Positions 38,256-47,004 are shown, numbered from the stretch's first letter. The stretch: 64,000 nt of DNA from Burkholderiaceae bacterium (GCA_913776825.1 CAJYPV010000007.1:62001-126000); one strand, 5' to 3'. Notes: a model not told the origin generated them from the sequence alone. Made by a program: numbers and translations.

Positions 38256-39062
38256 TCATCGCACCATTTCAGTGCTGATGGTGGCACCAAACTGGACAAC
38301 GCCCGCGCGCAGCGCGTCGTAGGCGGCCACCAGCGCGTCGTCCGGTGTGCCGGCGGCGCCCTTGACCCCGAGTTCGATGTGGCGACCCCAGGTCGGGTGG
38401 TCCACGCTGGGCAGCGAGAAGACCTTGATCCCGGGGAAGTCCGCTTCGATGCGTTCCATCAGCGGCGTGAGCGACGCTTCCATCGCGCCCTGCACGATCA
38501 GCGAGCGCTCGCGCAGGCCGACCGTGCGATGCAGCTCGGCATGGCGCTGGTCCAGCACCCATTCGATCATCGGATGGGCCATGACCGGGAAGCCGGGAAC
38601 GAAGTACACGGTGCCGACCGAGAAGCCGGGGATCTTGTTGTAGGGATTCGGGATGACGTCCGCCCCCGCCGGGAAGACGCCCATCTCCATGCGGCGGACC
38701 GTGTCCGGATGCGCGCGTTCGGCGACGGTGCCCTGCTCGCTCGCCATCTGCTGCACCCGCTGCCAGATCCACTCGGCCGCCTGGGGATGCAGGGCCATCT
38801 CCCGTCCCAGCGCAGCCGAGGCGGCCTGGCGGGTGTGGTCGTCGGGCGTGGCACCGATGCCGCCGCAGCTGAACACCAGATCGCCGCTCTCGAAGGCGGC
38901 CTGGAGTTCGCGGGTCAGTTGTGCGCGGTCATCGCCGAGGTATTTGGCCCAGGACAGCGACAGGCCACGGGCCGACAGCAGCTCGATGACCTTGGCCAGG
39001 TGCTTGTCCTGACGTTTGCCGGAGAGGATTTCGTCGCCAATGATGATGAGGCCGATGTTCAT
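38256..39062 (-). CDS. CinA/MoaB-type molybdopterin-binding domain protein
   Basis: About 268 residues. The N-terminal MNIGLIIIGDEILSGKRQDKH, then GDLVFSCGGIGATPDDHTRQA, are the signatures of the CinA N-terminal (COG1058, competence/damage inducible-like) domain. The C-terminal amidase domain of full CinA is absent, so this is the short form found in many Burkholderiales. Homologues have been linked to pyridine nucleotide repair, but the activity here is unknown. The start at 39062 has GGAGC upstream. Its stop region overlaps a putative NtrC site of glnA. Confidence 0.88.
   Translation of the reverse strand: MNIGLIIIGDEILSGKRQDKHLAKVIELLSARGLSLSWAKYLGDDRAQLTRELQAAFESGDLVFSCGGIGATPDDHTRQAASAALGREMALHPQAAEWIWQRVQQMASEQGTVAERAHPDTVRRMEMGVFPAGADVIPNPYNKIPGFSVGTVYFVPGFPVMAHPMIEWVLDQRHAELHRTVGLRERSLIVQGAMEASLTPLMERIEADFPGIKVFSLPSVDHPTWGRHIELGVKGAAGTPDDALVAAYDALRAGVVQFGATISTEMVR
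38260..38276. promoter_or_regulatory. Second NtrC-like site, overlapping the end of the next gene
   Basis: CGCACCA-TTT-CAGTGCT matches the NtrC dyad at 10 of 14 positions, about 197 bp upstream of the glnA start point, in the 3' end of the CinA-like gene. Paired upstream NtrC sites are usual for glnA. Confidence 0.5.
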
Positions 39063-39256
39063 GATCGAGCGAGGCTCCAGGAATGAAGGCGCGGACCGAC
39101 GGGTCGGCGCCGCAGATCGACCCGCCGCGCTGGCGCGAGATCGGGCCGGGTGGATTGAGGTTCGGTCGCGCTGATCGATCACGGCCCACTTGGCAGCGAT
39201 CGCGCAGCGTCCGGTCGTCCGGTCGTCCGGTCGTCAGATCGGCCGGAGCGCGAGGG

Positions 39257-40198
39257 TCAGGGCTTGAGCGGCGCCGGTCGATCCGCGCCCGGCGCGCCGA
39301 AGTCGGGGTCATCTTCCAGACGGGGCGGCGCGGTCGCGTAGTTGGCGGGCAGCACTTCCATGACCGGATCGGGCTCGCGCGGGGTGACGGTGTCGGTCCG
39401 GCGCATGTCCTGCAGCGCGGCCAGCGCATAGTGCGAGAACCACAGCGAGCTGAAGGCGAAGACCAGCGTCGACAGGAACACGAACAGCAGCACGAACAGC
39501 GGCGCGAACACCAGCGTCAGCGCGCTGAAGGCCCACAGCGCGGCCGGCGCGGCGCCCAGGTAACCGGTGACCAGGCCGAGCAGCATCAGCGGCAGCCGGT
39601 GTTCCGACAGCAGCGCGCGGCGCTCCGGTCCGGACGCGAATTCGGACAGCACATCGAAAGTGAAGACGCGGTAGCAGAGCCAGCCCAGCGTCAGCGGCGG
39701 CACGATCAGCGCGACCGGCGGAATCAGCCAGAACGGCAAGGACAGCACCAGCACCACCATGGCCACCAGCGTATGGCCCAGCGACCAGCCCAGGCTGGCA
39801 AAGAAGCCGGCACCGCGCTTGCGTTCCAGCCCCGGGAAACGCCGTTGCGCGACCAGGTCGGCCAACGCGGGCGTCATCATCGCGGCGACCGCCAGCAGGC
39901 ACAGCATGACCAGCACCGGCGAGGCGACGACGATCACCACCATCGGCGCGAGCACGGTGCGGAAGCCGCTGGCGCCCAGGCCGTCGAGCCACTTCAGCAG
40001 GCCTTCCACCAGGCTCCAGGATTCCAGCGTGGCACGCACGCCGGCCACGGCGGATTCCCAGAAGAAATACGACAGCACCGCGCTCAGCGCCGCCAGCAGG
40101 ATCAGCGGCAGCAGCGACCACCCGATCACCCGCGGATGCAGACAGTAGGCGGCAGCGCGCCAGAAACCGTCCGCGATGCGGCTCATGGGCTTGATCAT
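39257..40198 (-). CDS. EI24/CysZ-like membrane protein
   Basis: About 313 residues with five to six hydrophobic segments (VIGWSLLPLILLAALSAVLSYFF, TVLAPMVVIVVASPVLVMLC, TLVAMVVLVLSLPFWLIPPV, then more). The arrangement with ADLVAQRRFPGLERKRGAGF and HRLPLMLLGLVTGYLGAAPA fits the EI24 domain family, which includes sulfate permease CysZ. The C-terminal 45 residues are hydrophilic and Pro/Asp-rich. The start codon overlaps the stop of the fatty acid hydroxylase gene (TGATG), so the two are translationally coupled. Confidence 0.85.
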   Translation of the reverse strand: MIKPMSRIADGFWRAAAYCLHPRVIGWSLLPLILLAALSAVLSYFFWESAVAGVRATLESWSLVEGLLKWLDGLGASGFRTVLAPMVVIVVASPVLVMLCLLAVAAMMTPALADLVAQRRFPGLERKRGAGFFASLGWSLGHTLVAMVVLVLSLPFWLIPPVALIVPPLTLGWLCYRVFTFDVLSEFASGPERRALLSEHRLPLMLLGLVTGYLGAAPAALWAFSALTLVFAPLFVLLFVFLSTLVFAFSSLWFSHYALAALQDMRRTDTVTPREPDPVMEVLPANYATAPPRLEDDPDFGAPGADRPAPLKP

Positions 40199-41403
40199 CA
40201 GTCGTCCCCTCCGGAGGTCAGGCGTGGTGCCGCCGAGGTGGCGGCGGTGGTGGTGATGGGGGTGTGGGCACTGACGGACGTCCCGTGGCCCGCCAGCGTC
40301 GGACCGTGGGCCGACGCATCGGTGGATGAAGGACTCGCCGAGGCGGTGCTGGACCCGGTGATCGACGCGGCGCTCGATGCGGTGAACGCCGACGATGCCG
40401 CTCCAGCCGCTGAAGGTGGCGCCGAGGTCGCGAAGCCGGCGCGATGACCGCCGACCATGCGGCGCAATCCCAGCCATTGCTGCGACCAGAAGCCCTGGCC
40501 GTAATCGCGGCCGCCCTCTTCCGGCAGTTGATCGCGGATGCCGGTGGGGTCCCAACGGTCCTGGAAATTGGCGGTGCGGAAGATCACATCCCAGATCGGG
40601 AACAGCACCGCGAAGTTGTGGCCGCCCAGCGTGCCCCGGCCGGCGCCTTCATGGCCGATGCCGATCGAGTGATGCAGCCGGTGAAAGCGCGGGCTCACCA
40701 GCAGGCGTTCACCCCAGGCGCCGAAATGCAGCCGCAGATTCGCATGCTGCAGGTTCTCCAGCAGTTGCGACAAGGCCACCAGCGCCACGAACTGGCCGGG
40801 GCCGACACCGATCAGCCGCGCGACCAGCGCCACCGCGCTGTCGATCAGCAGGTCGTCCAGCAGATGGTTGCGGCTGTCGCTCCACATCGTCATCTGGCGC
40901 TGGCTGTGGTGCAGCGAGTGCAGGCCCCACCACCAGTTGAACTGATGCTGGGCCCGATGCAGCCAGTAGTTCAGCAGGTCGAAGGCCAGCAGATAGAGCA
41001 CGAAGCTGGCCCACGGCGTATCGGTGACACCGGGCCAGACCGCATCGAGCTGGAACGTCGGGATGCCCCACAGCCGCAACTGGCCGGTCATGCTGTCGAA
41101 GACCGGCACCATGGTGAAGAACATCGCGAGACGGAACAGGCCCAGCCGCTGGATCAGGGTGTAGATCACATCGATGCGGATGGCGCGCCGATCGGTCACC
41201 GGCTCGGCGGGACGCCAGCGCTGCAGCGCGCCGAAGATCAGCAGCAGCACCGCCAGTTGCAGCAGGCCGACCAGCAGCCAGCCGGTCGCGTCGAAGGCGT
41301 CCTCCAGCAGGTTGCCAAACCCCAGGCCGAAGACGATGGGTTGCACCACGCCTTCGAACAGCGCCTGCTGCGCCTGGCCAAACAGATCGGTGAACCAGTC
41401 CAT
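40198..41403 (-). CDS. Fatty acid hydroxylase / sterol desaturase superfamily membrane enzyme
   Basis: Di-iron membrane oxygenase, about 401 residues. The histidine boxes are NYWLHRAQHQFNWWWGLHSLHHSQ (HxxxH and HxxHH) and FHRLHHS, with a further His in GHNFAVLFPIWD. Several membrane segments precede them. The last ~75 residues form a Ser/Thr/Ala-rich low-complexity tail (SASPSSTDASAHGP) absent from typical family members. The ATG at 41403 has GGGGAG somewhat upstream. Substrates in the superfamily include fatty acids, ornithine lipids and sterol-like lipids; none can be assigned. Confidence 0.9.
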   Translation of the reverse strand: MDWFTDLFGQAQQALFEGVVQPIVFGLGFGNLLEDAFDATGWLLVGLLQLAVLLLIFGALQRWRPAEPVTDRRAIRIDVIYTLIQRLGLFRLAMFFTMVPVFDSMTGQLRLWGIPTFQLDAVWPGVTDTPWASFVLYLLAFDLLNYWLHRAQHQFNWWWGLHSLHHSQRQMTMWSDSRNHLLDDLLIDSAVALVARLIGVGPGQFVALVALSQLLENLQHANLRLHFGAWGERLLVSPRFHRLHHSIGIGHEGAGRGTLGGHNFAVLFPIWDVIFRTANFQDRWDPTGIRDQLPEEGGRDYGQGFWSQQWLGLRRMVGGHRAGFATSAPPSAAGAASSAFTASSAASITGSSTASASPSSTDASAHGPTLAGHGTSVSAHTPITTTAATSAAPRLTSGGDD

Positions 41404-41477
41404 CACGTGATCAACGCTCCCCTTGTGCTCGGGTTGATGTGGGTGCTCGTCCGGGCCTGAATCCGAGGCGACCGCCG

Positions 41478-42371
41478 TCAGTTCGACGCCCGCGCCCGGG
41501 CGCCACCCGGCGCCTGCGCCACATGGGCCTCGCCCGGACGGCGCGCCACGACGGGCTCGGCCGGTCGCCGCATCCAGGCCGCATAGTCGGGATGATCGCG
41601 CAGCGGCGCAAAGCACATGCCGCGGGATTTCAGTCCCTGCAGCAAGGGCTCCAGCACCGTCGGCGCCCACGGATCCTGGCGCGACCAGATGCCCAGATGG
41701 GCCATCAGGATATCGCCCGGCTTGATCCGGCGCAGCGCCTGCTCCAGCAGCGCCTGGTTGGGATAGCGGTCACTCGGCAGTTCATCGCCCAGGAAGCCGG
41801 ACGGACTCCAGCCGACATGGCGGAAACCGCAGGCTTGCGCCGCCGCCAGCAGCGCGGTGGAGGTGCGGCCCGCCGGCGCGCGGAAGATCATCGACATCGG
41901 CCGGCCGGTCATTTCCAGGAAGCGCTGCGCGGGTCGCTTGAGTTCTTCGCAATACTGCGCCGCGCTGAGCTCGACCATCTGAACGGGCTGCTCGCCCGCC
42001 GCGCGTCGGAAGCGGAAACGGCCATCCGGCAGATCGGCCGCCCAGGCATCGTGGAACCAGGTGTGGGAGCCGAAGTCATGGCCCTGCGCGGCCAGCGTCT
42101 TCCACCAGGGCGCCCAGCGGTCGTCCAAGGTCTGGCCGCCGTCCATCGTCGGTTCCTGGGCCAGGAAGAAGGTCGCCTTGGCGTCGAAGCGCTTGAGCGT
42201 GTCCACGATCAGCGGCGCGACGCCCATGTGGCCGGTATCGAAGGTCAGGTAGACCGGTTTGTCGCAGGGCGCACCCTGGGGCTGCGCACCGACGCCCGGC
42301 GCTGCCAGCGAAGCCGCCAGCAGCGTGAGCAACGCGCGTCGGCCGACTGCCGGACGAGAAGAAGCCGTCAC
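41478..42371 (-). CDS. Exported polysaccharide deacetylase family protein (NodB fold, altered motif 1)
   Basis: 297 residues. The N-terminus with GRRALLTLLAASLAAPGVGAQ is a signal peptide (twin arginine present). NodB motif 1 reads YLTFDTGHMG; canonical enzymes have TFDDG, so the metal-binding second Asp is Thr. Motif 2 SHTWFHD keeps both metal-binding His residues, and motif 3 FRAPAGR is present. It may still bind metal in another way or have changed activity. The gene follows the beta-propeller gene by 10 bp in the same transcript. Confidence 0.88.
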   Translation of the reverse strand: MTASSRPAVGRRALLTLLAASLAAPGVGAQPQGAPCDKPVYLTFDTGHMGVAPLIVDTLKRFDAKATFFLAQEPTMDGGQTLDDRWAPWWKTLAAQGHDFGSHTWFHDAWAADLPDGRFRFRRAAGEQPVQMVELSAAQYCEELKRPAQRFLEMTGRPMSMIFRAPAGRTSTALLAAAQACGFRHVGWSPSGFLGDELPSDRYPNQALLEQALRRIKPGDILMAHLGIWSRQDPWAPTVLEPLLQGLKSRGMCFAPLRDHPDYAAWMRRPAEPVVARRPGEAHVAQAPGGARARASN

Positions 42372-42381
42372 GATCGGGGCC

Positions 42382-43521
42382 TCACTGGCGCGGCATCTGG
42401 TCCAGGGTCCAGACCCCGTGCGGCGACTTGCCGACCTTCACCTGCTGCAGGATCTGCTTGGTCTGCAGGTCCATCACGGTGAGCTTGCGGGCCCAGCGCG
42501 AGGTGAACATCAGCGTGCGGCCATCAGTCAGGATTTCCATGTCGTCCGGGCCGCCGGGCGCGCGCAGGGTGTCCACCACGGTGAAGCTGTCCAGCGCGAT
42601 CTTGCTGATGGTGTTGGCCGCGCGGTTGCTGACCAGCACATGGCGCTTGTCGCCCAGCGCGCGGAACGAATGGGCGCCGTCGCCGGTCTCGATGCGCTTG
42701 ACCAGGCGCGGCTGGGCGACGCCGCCCACCTCGTAGACCTCCACGCTGCGCTCACCGGTCAAGGCGACCAGCAGGTACTTGTCGTCCGGCGTGAGGTAGA
42801 TGTCGGCCGGCAGCTTGCCGACCGGGATCTTCCAGCGCGGCGACATCGTCGTCAGGTCGATGGCCAGCAGCTCGCTGCTGTCCTGCAGGCTGGCGTAGAC
42901 CACCGTGCTCTTGTTGTCGATCGACAGATGGCTGGGCGTCTTGGGCGCGGAGAAGCGCTTGGTCAGGACCAGCGGCTGCGCATCGCTCTGCGGTTGCCAC
43001 TTGTAGATGTCGACATGGTCCAGCCGATTGCCGGCCAGCACCAGCCACTTCATGTCGGGCGAGAAGCGCAGGTGGTAGGGATCAGGAATGCCGCGCACGG
43101 TGCGCTGCACTTCGGCGGTGACCGGGTCGAGGAAGGTCAGCGAATCACCCAGCGCATTGGCGACCACCATGGTCTTGCGGTCGGGCGTCAGGTAGAGATG
43201 GTGCGGCTCCTTGCCCGTCGGGATGCGCTTGAGCTCGCGGAAATTGCGTGGGTCGATCACGCTGATGTCGGCGTCGAGCGAGTTCAGCACGAAGATCGGA
43301 CGGCTGGCGGCCTGACCGGCATCGGGAGCCGTCGAGGGGGCGGTCGCCGAGGTGGGAGCGGGCGCCTGGGACGCGGTCTGGGGCGCGCCGCGGGCGGACG
43401 CATGGGCGGGACCGTGCGCGGGCGGGGCCACATGGCGCACCGTGGCGCCGGCGCTGGTGGCCCAGCCGGCTGTGGACAGGACCGTGGCGGCGACCAGCGT
43501 CCGCGCGAAAGAGAACAACAT
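42382..43521 (-). CDS. Exported YVTN-type beta-propeller protein
   Basis: 379 residues. Signal peptide MLFSFARTLVAATVLSTAGWATSAGA; then a 50-residue Ala/Pro/Thr-rich linker; then a six- to seven-bladed beta-propeller of YVTN/surface-antigen repeats (IFVLNSLDADISVIDPRN, HHLYLTPDRKTMVVANALGD, HLSIDNKSTVVYASLQDS, DIYLTPDDKYLLVALTGE, MEILTDGRTLMFTSRWAR). Such proteins are periplasmic or surface binding proteins. Being in an operon with a deacetylase suggests a joint role in cell-surface polysaccharide. Confidence 0.88.
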   Translation of the reverse strand: MLFSFARTLVAATVLSTAGWATSAGATVRHVAPPAHGPAHASARGAPQTASQAPAPTSATAPSTAPDAGQAASRPIFVLNSLDADISVIDPRNFRELKRIPTGKEPHHLYLTPDRKTMVVANALGDSLTFLDPVTAEVQRTVRGIPDPYHLRFSPDMKWLVLAGNRLDHVDIYKWQPQSDAQPLVLTKRFSAPKTPSHLSIDNKSTVVYASLQDSSELLAIDLTTMSPRWKIPVGKLPADIYLTPDDKYLLVALTGERSVEVYEVGGVAQPRLVKRIETGDGAHSFRALGDKRHVLVSNRAANTISKIALDSFTVVDTLRAPGGPDDMEILTDGRTLMFTSRWARKLTVMDLQTKQILQQVKVGKSPHGVWTLDQMPRQ

Positions 43522-43873
43522 CGGGGATCCTTGAACGAGGCGGCAGCGGCGATGCCGTGACAGCCCTCAAGTGTAGGCGGGATGCCTGGCGGGACAGCCG
43601 CGAAACAGCGCGCCGGATCAGCGTCAGATCTGCTTGCTGTCAAGAATGGGTCGACGGGAGCGCCGAACCGCGCCCGGGTCGGCCGTGGTCGGCCGTGGTC
43701 GGGTGGGTTTCCCGTGACGAGCCACCAACGGCGGACACCGGGCACCGTTCATGCCAAGGAAGCGCATGCGCGCCCGCTCTTACCGGTCCCCTGCCCTGGC
43801 CATCGCTGGCCAGCGTCGTGACGCGACGAACCGTCTCGCAGCCCGGCCTTCCCAGGCCGGGCCGCGCGCGGGC
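43522..43873. other. Intergenic region between the beta-propeller and AIM24 genes
   Basis: No convincing gene in 352 bp. It includes short direct repeats (GGCCGTGGTCGGCCGTGGTCGG, near 43680) and presumably the promoter of the beta-propeller-deacetylase pair, but no clear -35/-10 elements. Confidence 0.5.
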
Positions 43874-44686
43874 TTATTCGTCGTCGCCGCCCAGCAGGCC
43901 GCCGAGCAGGCCACCGGTCGCGAAACCGCCCAGCATCGAGCCTTCTTCGCGCGAGCCGCCGCGTTGCGGTGCGGCCGCGAAGACCCGCGAGGCCAGGCGC
44001 GAGAACGGCAGGCTCTGCAACCAGACTTCGCCCGGGCCGCTCATCTTGGCCAGGAACAGGCCCTCGCCACCGAACAGCGCGGTCTTGATCTTGCCGACGT
44101 ACTGGATCTCGAAATTCACGCTCGGGGTGTAGGCGACCACGCAGCCGGTGTCGACCAGCAGGGTCTGTCCGGGCTGCAGCGTGCGACGAACCACCGTCCC
44201 ACCGGCATGCACGAACGCCAGCCCATTCCCATCGAGCTTCTGCATGATGAAACCTTCACCACCGAAGAAGCCGGTCGACAGCTTCTGCTGGATGGCAATG
44301 CCCAGCGACACGCCGCGCGCCGCGCACAGGAAGGCATCCTTCTGGCAGATCAGCGTGCCGCCGAGCTTGCCCAGGTCCATCGGCAAGATCTTCCCGGGGT
44401 ACGGCGCCGCGAAGGCGACCCGCAACTTGCCCTGCCCCTGGTTGGTGTAGATGGTGGTGAACAGCGATTCGCCGGTGACCAGGCGCTTGCCGGCGCCCAG
44501 CAGCTTGCCGAAGAACCCGCCCTGGTTGGCCGAGCCATCACCGAACACGGTGTCCATGCTGATGCCGGCATCCATGAACATCATGCTGCCCGCTTCGCCG
44601 ATGGCGGCTTCCCCCGGATCCAGTTCGACCTCGACGAACTGCATCTCGGCGCCCTTGATTTCGTAGTCGACTACATCCATGCCCAT
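43874..44686 (-). CDS. AIM24 family protein (TIGR00266-type)
   Basis: About 270 residues. It has the beta-sandwich pattern of AIM24 proteins: AEMQFVEVELDPGEAAIGEAGSMMFM at the start, GFFGKLLGAGKRLVTGESLFTTIYTNQG, PGKILPMDLGKLGGTLICQKDAFLCA, FFGGEGFIMQKLDGNGLAFVHAGG and KTALFGGEGLFLAKMSGPGEVWLQSLP. A Gly-rich tail (GGFATGGLLGGLLGGDDE) ends it. The bacterial function is unknown. The ATG at 44686 is preferred to an upstream GTG because GAAGG lies 8 bp before it. It is divergent from an IclR gene. Confidence 0.93.
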   Translation of the reverse strand: MGMDVVDYEIKGAEMQFVEVELDPGEAAIGEAGSMMFMDAGISMDTVFGDGSANQGGFFGKLLGAGKRLVTGESLFTTIYTNQGQGKLRVAFAAPYPGKILPMDLGKLGGTLICQKDAFLCAARGVSLGIAIQQKLSTGFFGGEGFIMQKLDGNGLAFVHAGGTVVRRTLQPGQTLLVDTGCVVAYTPSVNFEIQYVGKIKTALFGGEGLFLAKMSGPGEVWLQSLPFSRLASRVFAAAPQRGGSREEGSMLGGFATGGLLGGLLGGDDE

Positions 44687-44713
44687 GGTGATCACCTTCA
44701 GTCACAACTCGTT

Positions 44714-44754
44714 GAAACGGGCCGGATATTAACGTTTCCCCACCTTCCTATACT
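44714..44754. promoter_or_regulatory. Operator-like dyad and -10 element before the IclR gene
   Basis: GAAACG (44714-44719) and CGTTTC (44733-44738) form a dyad with a 13-bp spacer. A TATACT hexamer at 44749-44754 lies 6 bp before the IclR ATG, so transcription would begin at or next to the start codon (leaderless mRNA). Confidence 0.5.
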
Positions 44755-44760
44755 TGAATC

Positions 44761-45564
44761 ATGACGCCCATGCCCAGCGACGACAGCGCTCCCACGCTCA
44801 AGCCCGGCGACAGCTATGTGCAGTCCTTCGCACGTGGTTTGTCGGTCATTCGCGCCTTCGGCGCCGACGCACCACGCCAGACGCTCACCGAGGTGGCCCG
44901 TCGCTGCGGTCTCACCCGTGCCGGCGCCCGGCGCATCCTGCTGACCCTGCAAACCCTCGGCTATGTCCGCGCCGAAGGCCGGCTCTTTGAACTGACCCCC
45001 AAGATCCTCGATCTGGGCTTCGCCTATCTCTCGTCGCAACCGCTGTGGCAATTCGCCGAGCCGCTGCTGCAGCAGCTCTCCAGCGAGCTGAAGGAGTCCT
45101 GCTCCATCGCGGTCCTGGAAGGATCGGACATCGTGTTCGTGCTTCGCATGCCGACTCGAAAAACCATGGGCATGACCTTGGGCGTGGGCAGTCGGCTTCC
45201 GGCCTGGTGCACGGCGATGGGCCGGGTGCTGCTGGCCTCGATGCCGGCGGAAGAGCGCGAGCCGCTGCTCGCCAACCTGCCGCTCAAGGCCTACACCAGC
45301 CGCACGGTGCGCGATCAGGAGGCGTTGAACGCCGCCATCGAACAGGCCCGGCAACAGCAATGGTGTCTGGTGGATCAGGAGCTGGAGGACGGCCTGATCG
45401 CCCTGGCCGTGCCGGTGACCGGCCGCCATGGCCGCGTGATCGCCGCCATCAACATCAGCACCCAGGCCAGCCGCACCCCGCCTCAGATCCTGCTGGAGCA
45501 AGGCCTGCCTCGCCTGCAGGAGACGGCGCAAAGCCTGTCGCGGCTGCTGCAGATCAAAGGCTGA
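44761..45564 (+). CDS. IclR family regulator, PcaR/PobR-type
   Basis: 267 residues. The helix-turn-helix domain (residues about 18-80) reads YVQSFARGLSVIRAFGAD and TLTEVARRCGLTRAGARRILLTLQTLGYV. The effector domain reads LTPKILDLGFAYLSSQPLW, SCSIAVLEGSDIVFVLRMPT and LPAWCTAMGRVLLA, which is the arrangement of the beta-ketoadipate regulators PcaR, PcaU and PobR. No protocatechuate genes are in the window, so its targets lie elsewhere. It is divergent from the AIM24 gene. Confidence 0.92.
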   Translation: MTPMPSDDSAPTLKPGDSYVQSFARGLSVIRAFGADAPRQTLTEVARRCGLTRAGARRILLTLQTLGYVRAEGRLFELTPKILDLGFAYLSSQPLWQFAEPLLQQLSSELKESCSIAVLEGSDIVFVLRMPTRKTMGMTLGVGSRLPAWCTAMGRVLLASMPAEEREPLLANLPLKAYTSRTVRDQEALNAAIEQARQQQWCLVDQELEDGLIALAVPVTGRHGRVIAAINISTQASRTPPQILLEQGLPRLQETAQSLSRLLQIKG

Positions 45565-45679
45565 GCGCGCGTCCGACGCCGCGAGTCGCTCGCCATGACG
45601 GGCGCTCGCTCATCGGCCCGTCGTGGCGACGGCCGCGGGGCCCGCTCATGCATGACGGTCGGCATCGAAGCCCGACCGA

Positions 45680-46528
45680 TCAAACCGCCTCCAGCCCCCA
45701 GGCAGCCAGCCGCTCTGGATGCCGCTTCAACCACTCCGTGGCCGCCGACTCAGGCGTCCGGCCGCCGCGGCTGATCTGGTCATCCAGCGTGGCCACCACC
45801 TCATTGCCGAGCGAGATGCGGCGCATCCACTGCAAGGTGCTCGCGGGCAGCTTCGCCGCAGCCGATCGCCGCAGCACCAAGGTCGCCTCGTCCTGACCCC
45901 GCAGCAGACCGAGCGGCTCGCGCAATGCGCGGATGCGATGGCGGTGATGCAGAAACTGCGGATGCCATAGCGGCACGACCGCCCACTCGCCGGCCGCGAT
46001 CGACGACTCGAAGGCATCGACGCAATCCGTCAGGCTGCCGTTGTGAAACGCATAGCCGGCCTCCGCCAGGCGATAGGTCTGCATGATTTCGAGCGAGAAG
46101 CGGCTGATGCCCGCCCCGGGGCCGATGCCCTGAATCGCCTTGCGCATCCGCGCCGCGACCTCCGGCTTGAGCAGATCCGCCACGCACTCGACTGCCTCGA
46201 TCGGCACCTGATCGGACACGCCCCAGATCGCATACGGTTGATAGAGCACGCCCAGCTTCAGCAGCTGGTCCTCGACAGGCGCGATGTATCCGCCATGGCT
46301 GCCGGGCAACCAGGCCGAAATCGCCAGGTCGATGTGATCGTCCGCGAGCAGCTTGAACAGCGCCTCATGCGGCGCATGGCGGACCTCGAATGCAATGCCG
46401 TCACGCCGCAGCAATGCCGCGATGACGCCGCTGCTCGCGGTATGGAACGAGAGGTCGATGACGCCCAGGCGAAGCGGCGGGACGGCGGGCGACGGTCCCG
46501 CCTCGAGGTCGCGAACAGCGCTGTTCAT
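45680..46528 (-). CDS. OpuAC/ProX-like substrate-binding-domain protein lacking a signal peptide
   Basis: About 282 residues. The fold is that of glycine betaine/choline-type binding proteins: LRLGVIDLSFHTASSGVIAALL, LFKLLADDHIDLAISAWLPGSHG, EDQLLKLGVLYQPYAIWGVSD, GIGPGAGISRFSLEIMQTY and AAGEWAVVPLWHPQFLHHRHRIRALREPLG. The N-terminus MNSAVRDLEAGPSPAVPP has no hydrophobic core, so the protein should stay in the cytoplasm. The start has a strong GGAGG site and overlaps the VOC gene stop (ATGA). No transporter genes are adjacent. It may be a cytoplasmic ligand sensor or enzyme partner. Confidence 0.85.
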   Translation of the reverse strand: MNSAVRDLEAGPSPAVPPLRLGVIDLSFHTASSGVIAALLRRDGIAFEVRHAPHEALFKLLADDHIDLAISAWLPGSHGGYIAPVEDQLLKLGVLYQPYAIWGVSDQVPIEAVECVADLLKPEVAARMRKAIQGIGPGAGISRFSLEIMQTYRLAEAGYAFHNGSLTDCVDAFESSIAAGEWAVVPLWHPQFLHHRHRIRALREPLGLLRGQDEATLVLRRSAAAKLPASTLQWMRRISLGNEVVATLDDQISRGGRTPESAATEWLKRHPERLAAWGLEAV

Positions 46529-47004
46529 GCGTTTGCCTCCGATCCGGAGCGCGCCACCACGGGCACGCCTTGCGCATCGGTGCGCCAACTGGCCGGCTCG
46601 CTCGCATCGAAGATGAACTCGATGCGCACCGCATTCGGATCGGTCACGAACAACTGGTGCTCGTTCAGCGCAGGCACGGTGCGCGGCTCATACGGCACCG
46701 ACAAGCGCCGCAGCCGCTGCTCCAGCGCTGGTAGGTCCGTGCAGCGCAGGGCGATGTGGTCCACCGTGCCGCCACCCGGCTGGACGACGGCCTCGCCCAG
46801 ATAGCGGTGGAGCGCCTCGTTGCCGCCCGCGGCGAGTTCCGCCAGGTGCAGGATGGGCCGGCCCTGGGCATACAACCAGGCGCCCGGAAAACCGAATGCC
46901 GGCCGCGGCCCGGGCGTGAGCCCGACCACAGTCTCATAGAACGCCAGCGTCTCGGTCAGGCGCGGCGTGCGCAGTGTGAAGTGATCAATCCGTTGGACCG
47001 GCAT
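46525..47004 (-). CDS. VOC superfamily (glyoxalase/dioxygenase-fold) protein
   Basis: About 159 residues, a single-chain pair of beta-alpha-beta-beta-beta modules. Key parts are IDHFTLRTPRLTETLAFYETVVGL (potential metal His), PAFGFPGAWLYAQGRPILHLAE, GGTVDHIALRCTDLPALEQRL and LNEHQLFVTDPNAVRIEFIF (distal Glu). These fit a metal-dependent VOC enzyme; the substrate is unknown. The start at 47004 has GAGGAG upstream. It forms a coupled pair with the OpuAC-like gene. Confidence 0.9.
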   Translation of the reverse strand: MPVQRIDHFTLRTPRLTETLAFYETVVGLTPGPRPAFGFPGAWLYAQGRPILHLAELAAGGNEALHRYLGEAVVQPGGGTVDHIALRCTDLPALEQRLRRLSVPYEPRTVPALNEHQLFVTDPNAVRIEFIFDASEPASWRTDAQGVPVVARSGSEANA

